Below the pieces are notes generated by a model, which was not told the DNA's origin, made no database searches, and saw only the letters and a list, made by a program, of their open reading frames with translations. Positions 48,175-56,463 of a stretch of 64,000 nt of DNA are shown piece by piece. Within the stretch, counting starts at the first letter, position 1, and every line of letters starts with the position of its first letter. The translations under genes and the position numbers were made by a program. The DNA comes from a virus. Location of the stretch: IMG/VR virus record IMGVR_UViG_3300044630_001218, positions 1-64,000 of that record, one strand, 5' to 3'.

Positions 48175-50805
48175 ATGGCAGTCTCACAATTACCACAAGC
48201 CCCGTATAGGCAAGACCGCAAGATCTTCCCAACCCCAATTATTGGGGATGTCTTGTTCAGTGAAGTACGTGACTGCAATCGTGGCAACCCGTTCCCTGAA
48301 TACGGAACCCCGTATCCTAACGCCAACAAATGGCCTAACCATAAACTGGTTTATATTAAGCCAGTTGATATCGAGCGCAACGAGATCTTTGAGTTCTTTT
48401 ATGCAGCAGAGCGCGAGAATCAGGATCTCTACAACTTCGCTTTCGGACTACGGAGTATTGGCAATAGGGAGTTCCGCACAGTTACTCGTACCTATGTCAC
48501 GCTCCGTGAGAACTTCAAGCCGACAGATATCGAGTTTGGTACTCCGATGCTGAACGTACCGGAAGATAAGTTTGAAGGAGTCAATTACGTTTTCTACGAC
48601 AAGGAACAGCAGAACACGCAGCAGGAAGAACTGAATGCTCTGTTCGTTATTGAGGCCCACAGCTACGTGGAAGAGGCTGTGCTCGACGAAGTACTGACGC
48701 TTTCTACTGAGAGGCAAGATCCTTTGCCGCCTAAGTTCCGTGTGCTGTCGCCCACTACTACGACAGATGAATTGGCAGAAGGATCGGTCGAAACGCCAGT
48801 ACTTACAGGCGACCAGCTCGCAGCGACTGAGGACCAACTCAATACGAATCTCAAACGCAAGCGTACCGTTTCTCGCTCGTCAGCGGAGAACACCAGCTCG
48901 TTGAGTGGTAAACAAGTCACTAATGATCTTCAAGTCGCTAATGTAGTAGAGACCATTGTGCCAGATGGCACAACGATTACTACATCCGCTCTTACTGTTG
49001 ATGGCTCCGTCGAATCATTGGGCAACGGACAAAGCATTCAGCGTGTCATAACTGCACCGGAACTGTTCGCCGCAGAATCGTATTCTGCTGAAAGGCCGGA
49101 CGTTGTTCCGGAAAAGTTCCGTACTGCCATTCCGACAACTACGGAAGAGCGGAGTATAGAAGGAATAGCCGAAACGCCAGTTCTTGAAACTGGTGATATT
49201 TCTGCTACAGAACAACAGCAAAATGTTCACGTTAAGAGGACTAGAAAAACTAGACGCGATACAGCGGCTCTTCCTAAATCTCTCACTCAAAAAGCCACCA
49301 CTAACGATAAGCAACTTGCTACCGTTACTGAAACCCTTCAGGTTGGTGATACCGCCACACAGCCGTCGGCGCTTATTGATATCCAAAGTGAGGCTTTGGG
49401 CGACGGTACATATGTAGTTCGCAAAGTCGAAGTGCCTGAACTTTTTGAAGAAAAGGCTTTCGGTGTTGAAAAGTTTGACAATATCCCAGAAAAATTCAGG
49501 GCTGAAGTTCCAACGAAAACCCAAACCACAAATAAGATTGGGCAAGTACCGGAACCCCAACTCGCAACTGGAGAACTTTCAAGAACTACACAGCAGCTGA
49601 ATGAGTTTGTCTATAAAGAGCAAATCACTAAGCGTGACGTGACAAGCAATGTCGCACTTCCCGAAGTCCAGAGAGCTTATGTCGAAGGAACAATTGCCAA
49701 AGTTAATGAGAAACTGTCAACAAGCCCGACGATTGAATCTGGTCTACTGATTTCTGAATCCGCCGCCACTCCTATTGGAGATGGTAAATTCATTGTTCAA
49801 ACGGTTAAAGTTAATGAATGGCCACAACTTACAAGCTCTGAGTGGGACAACGAGCTTCAGGTACAGGTGCAAAAAACGGAACAATTTGTTGCTCCGTCTT
49901 CGAGTTTTACTGAAGTAAATACTTCTTACCGCGCAGTAAATAAAGATAGATCTCTGAAGGTTACGGAAACTGAGCCTACAGCGGCTCTTTCTTCATACGT
50001 AATGAGTTTCCCGATTCAGGTTGATGTCCGACTTCCAGATGTGCTTAAATCAATTTCTGTAGTATGGGCAGAAGACTTAGCTGAAGGCAATTACGACTCT
50101 CAGTGGCAGGGCTCTAGTAGCGGTACGTCGTATGGTTTAACGGGCAGTGAGAGTGCCTCTTCTGAATCTTCAGCCAGCATTAAGCCAGAACTTATAATCG
50201 ACATTGAACGTCCATGGGGCGCAGATGTGTCCGCAACAGCGTATTACTTCTTCCTAAAAGGAAACAATAATGTAATAAGTGAATCAGCATTTTTAAGTAA
50301 AGTTTCCCGAATAGCTGGAGCAGCACAACGCTGGCCCACCTTTAAACCAGTATCTCATACTATTGTACTAACTGGTGGCTCTGCTCAAGTTCAAGCTAAA
50401 GTCAATTGGAGCGCAGCTAGATCTGCATCTAGCTCATCCAGTACAAGCGAAAAAACTACAGGACAAGGAACTAGCTACGGCGTTGGCACATCTTTAAACG
50501 CCGTAACAATTTCCCCAACAATTCATGGGGCGATTACAATTAGTGGCGCAGAAGCCAAAACAAAATTAGTCACGTCTAATTGTAATTCGGGAACAGGTCC
50601 AGTAAGCAACTTTCCTTTCGTCCTAACGGCAGCAGCAGCAAGTCACACCTTAAACGCGGATGTAAATCCTAAAACATTAGCGGCCACAACCCCTACTGTA
50701 ATTCCAACATCAGGAAAATACATCCTTAAATCAGAAGTTGTGCCCTACAAATGGGGCTGGGCCCGCTGTTCTGCTGTAGTTCTTGACGCATCAGTATTAG
50801 CATAA
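48175..50805 (+). CDS. Large structural protein with threefold repeats
   Basis: 876 residues. Three related blocks of about 127 residues start near residues 187, 316 and 441: each has KFR followed by a Pro-Thr-Thr patch, then a GxxETPVL or GQVPEPQL patch, A/RTxQQLN, and a Lys/Arg-rich end. Before them is a globular domain (MLNVPEDKFEGVNYVFYDKE); after them is a Ser-rich segment and a C-terminal domain. Similar repeat-bearing proteins occur in tail regions of podoviruses. Probably a tail or baseplate spike component. Confidence 0.6.
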   Translation: MAVSQLPQAPYRQDRKIFPTPIIGDVLFSEVRDCNRGNPFPEYGTPYPNANKWPNHKLVYIKPVDIERNEIFEFFYAAERENQDLYNFAFGLRSIGNREFRTVTRTYVTLRENFKPTDIEFGTPMLNVPEDKFEGVNYVFYDKEQQNTQQEELNALFVIEAHSYVEEAVLDEVLTLSTERQDPLPPKFRVLSPTTTTDELAEGSVETPVLTGDQLAATEDQLNTNLKRKRTVSRSSAENTSSLSGKQVTNDLQVANVVETIVPDGTTITTSALTVDGSVESLGNGQSIQRVITAPELFAAESYSAERPDVVPEKFRTAIPTTTEERSIEGIAETPVLETGDISATEQQQNVHVKRTRKTRRDTAALPKSLTQKATTNDKQLATVTETLQVGDTATQPSALIDIQSEALGDGTYVVRKVEVPELFEEKAFGVEKFDNIPEKFRAEVPTKTQTTNKIGQVPEPQLATGELSRTTQQLNEFVYKEQITKRDVTSNVALPEVQRAYVEGTIAKVNEKLSTSPTIESGLLISESAATPIGDGKFIVQTVKVNEWPQLTSSEWDNELQVQVQKTEQFVAPSSSFTEVNTSYRAVNKDRSLKVTETEPTAALSSYVMSFPIQVDVRLPDVLKSISVVWAEDLAEGNYDSQWQGSSSGTSYGLTGSESASSESSASIKPELIIDIERPWGADVSATAYYFFLKGNNNVISESAFLSKVSRIAGAAQRWPTFKPVSHTIVLTGGSAQVQAKVNWSAARSASSSSSTSEKTTGQGTSYGVGTSLNAVTISPTIHGAITISGAEAKTKLVTSNCNSGTGPVSNFPFVLTAAAASHTLNADVNPKTLAATTPTVIPTSGKYILKSEVVPYKWGWARCSAVVLDASVLA

Positions 50806-50817
50806 TACTCTAAAAAT

Positions 50818-51372
50818 ATGGCTGAAGAAGATAAGGACGATTTCCGTGCGAAAGAAAGCGCCGCACGTGAAGAGAGGCGTGCAAAAGAAAATGCTTCGCG
50901 TGAAGAGAGGCGTGCAAAAGAGAACGCATCGCGTGAGGATAGGAAGGCGAAGGAAAGCGCATCGCGCGAAAGGAGTCAGGGAAAGGCCCCAAAGGGAACA
51001 TCGGAAAGAAAGGCCGCAAGGGAGGAAGCTAACAAGTACGACATCGACACAAAAGGGATGTCTACTAGAGAGATTAAAGGGGCGGTGTCCGAAGCCAAAG
51101 CGGTCGAGGAAGACATGATGAAGTTTATTGAGAAGAGTCTCGGAAACTTTACAGCCAAAAAAGGCGGGGAAGTCGCCCCGACAAATACACCAGCTACGAC
51201 TACTAGCAGAATCACAGAAGACAAACCATCTCCATTAACACCAGCTGGGGGGACTCCAAAAGGTAGGGGTGGTGGTGGTTCTAGTATACCGGAGCCACCT
51301 TCTAGTGGGATATATGTGCTCGGCTCTGTCGATGGCGAGATTGAGTGGTTTGAAACTGATAGCTGTAATTAA
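50818..51372 (+). CDS. Repetitive charged protein (184 residues)
   Basis: The first 50 residues are 11-residue repeats REERRAKENAS, REERRAKENAS, REDRKAKESAS, a strongly charged helix. The middle is a Lys/Glu-rich helix. The end is a Gly/Pro linker and IYVLGSVDGEIEWFETDSCN. Short phage proteins often end with a (I/V)LGSVDGxxxW motif like this. It is coupled in position (1 bp apart) to the next gene. Function unknown. Confidence 0.6.
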   Translation: MAEEDKDDFRAKESAAREERRAKENASREERRAKENASREDRKAKESASRERSQGKAPKGTSERKAAREEANKYDIDTKGMSTREIKGAVSEAKAVEEDMMKFIEKSLGNFTAKKGGEVAPTNTPATTTSRITEDKPSPLTPAGGTPKGRGGGGSSIPEPPSSGIYVLGSVDGEIEWFETDSCN

Positions 51373-51373
51373 A

Positions 51374-52138
51374 ATGGCAAATCCAAAAATACCAATCAAT
51401 AGTTATTATGGGGGCGATATAAATATTGTCCAAATTAAAAGTCGTGCGGGGGAGTATAAGATACCGTGTAGGTGTTGTATTTCTTGTTATAGCGGGTCTC
51501 CTAGTGGGCCTAATGTATTTGAAATCACAGAAGATGAGTTTTACGACATCGCCACTGCAACTAGTTACACAGCAACTATAAGTGGTTCGGTGAGCGCAAA
51601 ATACATTAGATATCTTAGCGGCCAATTCTGCCAACTCGGACAGTATACAAATTTTAAAGGCGAGGGAGTTTCCGAAGCCCTCATCAATTTGAGTGAGACG
51701 CGAATATCAAGTGGTTGTCAGCTAAACTACCTAAACTTAAGCTATGTACAAGACACATGGCACGAAAACTGGACAGTTATTGAGGGTCCCCCGTGTGATC
51801 CCCCTGTAGAGGAGACAAGCGGAAACGACTACTCTCAAGACATTATAAAGTTTGGATTTCTATCATCTCTTTGGAGCGCAGATGATAAATTTTATTTGCA
51901 GCTAGACTTTCCTAACAATACTTATCAAAGTAGGGGTGTTGTAGATGGCACATTTTTGTTTTTACCTGACTACCAACAACCACCTTCAGGATATATTCAA
52001 TCAAATGGGGGTTGTTCTTTTTCTATAAACGGGAATGTTGTGAATCTTATAGCTTATGAATATGTCACACCATATGGCCCGCCCCCAGAATTTAGACCTA
52101 TTTTTACAGCAAATCTTTCTTTTGAGGTTAATATGTAG
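51374..52138 (+). CDS. AT-rich hypothetical protein (254 residues)
   Basis: Start ATG 51374 (MANPKIPINSYYGGDINIVQ), one base after the previous stop; a longer in-frame start inside that gene was rejected. Beta-rich and Tyr/Ser-rich, with a cysteine cluster IPCRCCISCYSG near residue 30. AT-rich like the 385-residue gene. No family recognised. Position suggests a tail-tip protein. Confidence 0.5.
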   Translation: MANPKIPINSYYGGDINIVQIKSRAGEYKIPCRCCISCYSGSPSGPNVFEITEDEFYDIATATSYTATISGSVSAKYIRYLSGQFCQLGQYTNFKGEGVSEALINLSETRISSGCQLNYLNLSYVQDTWHENWTVIEGPPCDPPVEETSGNDYSQDIIKFGFLSSLWSADDKFYLQLDFPNNTYQSRGVVDGTFLFLPDYQQPPSGYIQSNGGCSFSINGNVVNLIAYEYVTPYGPPPEFRPIFTANLSFEVNM

Positions 52139-52168
52139 TAGTTTTTGGTTTAACATAACAATAATCTA

Positions 52169-52591
52169 ATGAATTGCCAATATAGAAATATATCTTATCC
52201 TATTTGCGGATTGGGGTTATATAAAGGAATGCCAAGTATAGGAATGTGTAATTTGTGTATAGAGAAAGAAGAAAATACTATTAAACACGCGCAGACCGTG
52301 TTAGATAAAAAAAATATCAATATCCGGCTAACGAATCAAGTTGAAGCTCAAGTCGAAACCCAAGTTGAAGCACAAGTTAAGTCTCTAGCAAAAGCAATAA
52401 CTAAATGGGGCTCGTCCGGATTTCAAATAACTGACCCATCTGTATTTAATCAAAGAATGACAACCTGCAAAGGATGCGAGTTTTGGGACTCAGAGGCACT
52501 CAACGGCACTGGACGCTGCCGCAAATGTGGCTGTTCCACATGGGCCAAACTAAGGATGGCCACTGAAAAGTGCCCTATTGACAAGTGGTAA
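52169..52591 (+). CDS. Zinc-ribbon phage protein (140 residues)
   Basis: The C-terminal 50 residues contain TTCKGCEFWDSEA...GRCRKCGCSTWAK...TEKCPIDKW, a four-to-six cysteine zinc ribbon ending in the CPxxKW pattern common to small phage proteins. The N-terminal part has further cysteines (YPICGLGLYKG, GMCNLCIEKE), then an imperfect V-E-A-Q-V repeat. Function unknown; may act in head or tail completion. Confidence 0.65.
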   Translation: MNCQYRNISYPICGLGLYKGMPSIGMCNLCIEKEENTIKHAQTVLDKKNINIRLTNQVEAQVETQVEAQVKSLAKAITKWGSSGFQITDPSVFNQRMTTCKGCEFWDSEALNGTGRCRKCGCSTWAKLRMATEKCPIDKW

Positions 52592-52599
52592 AGAATTAC

Positions 52600-52628
52600 T
52601 TGACAACTGATAGCCGACAACCTACCCT
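52600..52628 (+). promoter_or_regulatory. Promoter before adaptor genes
   Basis: TTGACA (52600-52605), 17-bp spacer, TACCCT (52623-52628), ten bases before ATG 52639, so a leader of only a few bases. Confidence 0.65.
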
Positions 52629-52638
52629 CTGACCTGTA

Positions 52639-52767
52639 ATGAAAACTAAGACCAAAAAGCAAGTAGCCTACCTGCTCAGTAAGGTTAGCCCCCTCAGTAA
52701 TAAGGAGCAGGGCAAACTGAAGGGTGAGCTTCACAGCGGTGAAGTCAAAACCAAACCCAAAAAGTAA
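52639..52767 (+). CDS. Small conserved phage protein (42 residues)
   Basis: MKTKTKKQVAYLLSKVSPLS then KEQGKLKGELHSGEVKTK. The pattern (K-K-Q-V-A-Y-L-L-S-K then L..E-L-H-S-G) is widespread in small phage proteins near tail genes, with no known function. Stop overlaps the next ATG (TAATG). Confidence 0.65.
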   Translation: MKTKTKKQVAYLLSKVSPLSNKEQGKLKGELHSGEVKTKPKK

Positions 52768-53711
52768 TGCCCGCCACTACGGTAAATCAGCTGGTTCCGA
52801 TGCTCAGTCAGTACATCGAACCAGACGGCGAGTTCAAGACAAGCCTTAATCAGGTCTTGTCTCGTATCTACAACATGGGGACTTACCGTGATCTTACTAT
52901 CCAGTACAGTCTGCCTGTTGTTGACAATTGCGTTACGCTGCCGGACGAAGCTGATTCGGTACTTCACACCATTGTGGATAACCAGCCAGTGCCCGTCCGT
53001 TCTTTGTGGCACGACTTCAAATCGGTCGGCATGGGGGTCGGCGCAGCTGACCTTACATGGGGTCTGGTTGACGCTGGTTTTCACCCGTTGAAGCGGTTGA
53101 TTACTACCGCTACCGATACTTTGCACATTGTTCCGTCCGACCAGTCACCGACGAAAACCAATTTCAATCCTAATGACGGCGGCGAGATCGTGGTCACAGC
53201 GACAGATGGCGATAAGATTTATCAGTCAACCACCGATACCGTATCTGATAACGACGTCCCTCTCACGTTCGCAGAGGACATTAACGCTGTGATTAGTATC
53301 CGCTTCGACGGTCTTACGGATGCCTACGACATCCGAACTACTGCGGGTAATTCCGATACCACAATTGCCACAGTCGGACCGGATTCCGGCGTCACTCGCT
53401 ATCGTAGGTTCAGACTGAACCGTTCGACCAATGACGAGACTGTCGTTCATGTTCTCTGCAAACGAGCCTTCCAGCCTGTGCGCTCCGATAACGACATCGT
53501 GTATGTCGGCAATGTCGGTGCTTTGAAGCACGGTCTTATGGGCCGCTTGATGGAGGACAACGCTGATATCGAGCGTGCTGAATACCACTGGAACAAGTGC
53601 ATGCAGCTAATGGAAGAGGAAGCCGCCACCTCAAGGGGCGCTGCCATTCCGAGGCTGAATGTTGATCCATACGGTACTGGCAACCTTAATCGTATTTACC
53701 AACTGTACTAA
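52767..53711 (+). CDS. Tail tubular protein A-like head-tail adaptor
   Basis: 314 residues. A helical start (LVPMLSQYIEPDGEFKTSLN) leads to a beta-rich middle and a helical end MEDNADIERAEYHWNKCMQL, followed by IPRLNVDPYGTGN. The mix of an N-terminal helical segment, Fn3/beta core and a final EEEAA helix resembles tail tubular protein A/gp11-type adaptors, which join portal and tail. Position near the end of the structural module fits. Assignment is by layout only. Confidence 0.6.
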   Translation: MPATTVNQLVPMLSQYIEPDGEFKTSLNQVLSRIYNMGTYRDLTIQYSLPVVDNCVTLPDEADSVLHTIVDNQPVPVRSLWHDFKSVGMGVGAADLTWGLVDAGFHPLKRLITTATDTLHIVPSDQSPTKTNFNPNDGGEIVVTATDGDKIYQSTTDTVSDNDVPLTFAEDINAVISIRFDGLTDAYDIRTTAGNSDTTIATVGPDSGVTRYRRFRLNRSTNDETVVHVLCKRAFQPVRSDNDIVYVGNVGALKHGLMGRLMEDNADIERAEYHWNKCMQLMEEEAATSRGAAIPRLNVDPYGTGNLNRIYQLY

Positions 53712-54235
53712 TGATAGTTATTAAACCTTCCGGTGAAGACCGGAAACAAGCACGCGCTGAAGCCAAAGCGATGGGTGTGCTCAGGGGCTCAATCGCAAGA
53801 GGTCGGGGCAACGAGATTGGAATGATGGGCGAGATGCTTGTCCACCGCGAGATCGGAGGCAGTAGAGTAGGCGACATAAACTTCGCTTACGACATCACTA
53901 TGCCAGACGGCGTAACCATTGACGTGAAAACGACTAAGGCCGCTAGTGTGCCGGAACCCCATTATGTGGCTCGCGTGTACGGTGCAGAGTCCAGTGCAGA
54001 AAAGATAGGCAGCAAATGTGATGTCTACTATTTCGTTAGGTGTAACCAACAAATGACTCTCGCCACTATTATTGGTTGGTTGCCAGCAAAAGAGTTTATT
54101 GCGAAAGCAACCTTCCTGCCTAAAGGCAATGTTGATCCAAATGATGGCAAGCTATCTTTCTCTGATGAGTTTGTGGTACCCATCTCAGAACTGAACCCGC
54201 CCTCCGTGAAGATCACGAAGAAGCGGGTTCGTTAG
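53711..54235 (+). CDS. PD-(D/E)XK-like nuclease
   Basis: 174 residues. GNEIGMMGEMLVHREIG near residue 35 offers the helix-borne Glu, then NFAYDITMPDGVTIDVKTTK gives D...DxK, the catalytic core of restriction/Holliday-junction-type nucleases, followed by a strand CDVYYFVRC. Such phage enzymes resolve branched DNA or trim ends during packaging. ATG overlaps the stop of the previous gene (TAATG). The last codons form the terminator stem at 54193-54230. Substrate unknown. Confidence 0.7.
   Translation: MIVIKPSGEDRKQARAEAKAMGVLRGSIARGRGNEIGMMGEMLVHREIGGSRVGDINFAYDITMPDGVTIDVKTTKAASVPEPHYVARVYGAESSAEKIGSKCDVYYFVRCNQQMTLATIIGWLPAKEFIAKATFLPKGNVDPNDGKLSFSDEFVVPISELNPPSVKITKKRVR
54193..54230. terminator. 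Stem-loop at the convergence point
   Basis: GAACCCGC (54193-54200) and GCGGGTTC (54223-54230) pair, with an inner CGTGA/TCACG stem. It lies inside the last codons of the nuclease gene, where plus and minus operons meet with 4 bp between stop codons, so it could serve both directions. Confidence 0.6.
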
Positions 54236-54239
54236 TTCC

Positions 54240-56396
54240 TTAGAAGTCGCCACCTTGATCGATGTCGTACGCCTCTGAGAGATCGATCTCCCAGATCTTG
54301 CCGCCACCTTGACCCTTGCTCCGTACCGGACGGACGTTCTTGTTGTGCTGACTTACCTCTTCGAGGACCGTCATGCCGCGACGGACGAACTCCAGATTTC
54401 CGCTGTTGCCGACGCTACGACCGCCGTTACATTCTTGTAGCACAACGGTGAACTCAGTAAGAGTGCCACGCCACTTGGTAAGAGATACGGTTTCACGGAC
54501 CTTCTTAGCGAAGAACTCCACCATTTCCGCAATAGCAGAACGCGAGCTATTGTCGTAAGCTGCGGCTTCGATGAATGAGTCGATATAGGTCTTAACGCCG
54601 AATCGGTTGGAGTCCTTTATCTCAATCGGTACCTGCCAGTCGTAAAGCCACTTGAGGAAGAACGGCAGTTCGGTGTTGATCGTGTTCTCTACGAACTCGT
54701 TTGAGCCGAACTTCACCTTGTGTCCGCTATTGATGCGCAACGCAATGATCTTGTCTCGGTTACTACTGTCAAGTGACGGCAGAGCGGCAAGGGAGTTGGC
54801 ATCAAGGTTGAGGGACATCATAACCCTACCGGACCACGGCAACGGAATAGCATCCGCATACTTCGCATGGTACTCAAGTCTAGGGTTGGCTACACACCTC
54901 TTGGTAAGCTCGACGAACTTACGCTGATCGGCGTAGGTCGCTGCTGCTGTCTGGTCGTCCACAACCCAAGCGGCAGATCCGCAGAGGTCACGGTTAAAGC
55001 TGGTCTTGCCTGACAGATAGTCCGAGGCATCACTAAACCCGCCGACCGAAGCACCAATAATTTTGTTGGTGAGTAGGGTCTTACCGTGTCCGGCTGGTCC
55101 CAATAGGATCATCAGTTGCCCTTGATCGAGTCGGCATTCCAGCACCGCTTTGTACAGGCGTTGGAACCACGCTAGGAAATACGGCAGCGTTTCCTTGCCG
55201 TCACTGTCCTTTGCAAAGAACGGCATGAGATATGAATGAATCCACGGCCAGTTAGCTGGATCTCCATTGTCGGCTGGCTGCACGGCGTTTGCCCTACAGT
55301 TGTTGAGGATCTTTCTGCCGTAGTAGTCAACCACTCGCTCTTTGGAGAACACGACAGGCGCGACCTCTTCGACACGGCAGTCGTTGGAGATAGTGAGGAT
55401 AGCTTGTTCGATCTCCGACACCGTCTGGTTCTTCTTGAGTTTAGGGCTAAAGCCAGCCTTGCGCAGTTCGAGCACCAATTGTTCTTTCGGTATTACCACA
55501 GGTCCGCCGTTGAGGAGCTTATAGAATGACTTGCCGTTGAACCAGTATTGGTCTAGTAGAGTAGACAGTTTCTTCTCCTCGTACTGGTCGACGAACTTCT
55601 TACCGAAGATCGAACCCCACGACTTGAACCCTGTACCCGCACGGTCTGAGTAGCAGATCATTCCGTCTTCCCGTACCTGACAGCCGTCGCGGTCGATGCC
55701 GTCGTCAATCCAGAACAGTGGTCCGCGAGCACCTACGGTAAACTCACCTTTCCATCGGTTCGGGAACTTACGCGCAACTTCCGCTGCAATGTCATCGAGC
55801 GGGATGTTGGTTTCGTCGGTCTTGATTGGTGTGTCGTTTGCCGATTTCAGCAACACGGTACGGACAAAGGATATGGAAATAGGGTCCCCGATACGGGTCC
55901 AGTCTGCGCCCAACTCAAAGTACTGCGACACCTTCAAGCTGGTCTTGTCGAAACCAGCAAGCAGCATCGATGCTTTGAGCGCGTCACTCAACCGCTTCAT
56001 AAAGGAGTCGGCAAGTGCTGGAGCGAGTGGAAGTGGCTTGTCAAATTCCCACACAAGTCGGATGTAACCAGACTGAGTTTTGGTACGCCATGTTGGCATG
56101 TGTCCGCCCTCGCAGCGGATCTTGAGAGTCTCGTCGATCTTGTCCCAATCGACAGGAGCGTCGAAGTCAGCGACAAATCCGTGTATCTTATGTACTGGAT
56201 TGTCTTCGCTGATGCGGGCGTTTGGGCTGTCGCCCTCTGCCATAGAATAGAAACAGTGGTCGGTGTTTGCATCGGCGCACCATGCCCGATACTCAGCCTT
56301 AGAGGCAAACTGTGGTTTGTTAAATGATAGGGTTGATGGGTCGTCGATTACGGTTACTGTAGTTGCGCGATGATTTTTAAGGTATCTGTATTTCAT
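54240..56396 (-). CDS. Primase-helicase (AEP-like plus SF3-like helicase)
   Basis: 718 residues. An N-terminal primase-polymerase-like part shows IHGFVADFDAP (D77, D79 as metal ligands) and SGYIRLVWEFD. The C-terminal ATPase has Walker A LLGPAGHGKTLLTN (K439) and Walker B AAWVVDDQTAA (about residue 489), followed by an Asn-rich sensor, VMMSLNLDANS. These proteins make primers and unwind DNA at the replication fork. It is the last gene of the minus-strand replication operon, downstream of DNA polymerase. Confidence 0.82.
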   Translation of the reverse strand: MKYRYLKNHRATTVTVIDDPSTLSFNKPQFASKAEYRAWCADANTDHCFYSMAEGDSPNARISEDNPVHKIHGFVADFDAPVDWDKIDETLKIRCEGGHMPTWRTKTQSGYIRLVWEFDKPLPLAPALADSFMKRLSDALKASMLLAGFDKTSLKVSQYFELGADWTRIGDPISISFVRTVLLKSANDTPIKTDETNIPLDDIAAEVARKFPNRWKGEFTVGARGPLFWIDDGIDRDGCQVREDGMICYSDRAGTGFKSWGSIFGKKFVDQYEEKKLSTLLDQYWFNGKSFYKLLNGGPVVIPKEQLVLELRKAGFSPKLKKNQTVSEIEQAILTISNDCRVEEVAPVVFSKERVVDYYGRKILNNCRANAVQPADNGDPANWPWIHSYLMPFFAKDSDGKETLPYFLAWFQRLYKAVLECRLDQGQLMILLGPAGHGKTLLTNKIIGASVGGFSDASDYLSGKTSFNRDLCGSAAWVVDDQTAAATYADQRKFVELTKRCVANPRLEYHAKYADAIPLPWSGRVMMSLNLDANSLAALPSLDSSNRDKIIALRINSGHKVKFGSNEFVENTINTELPFFLKWLYDWQVPIEIKDSNRFGVKTYIDSFIEAAAYDNSSRSAIAEMVEFFAKKVRETVSLTKWRGTLTEFTVVLQECNGGRSVGNSGNLEFVRRGMTVLEEVSQHNKNVRPVRSKGQGGGKIWEIDLSEAYDIDQGGDF

Positions 56397-56463
56397 AAAC
56401 GTTGTGTCGGTTGATGACGTGCCGACTGCACGGTTGTTGTTTTGGGTCTACACAAGCAAACTA

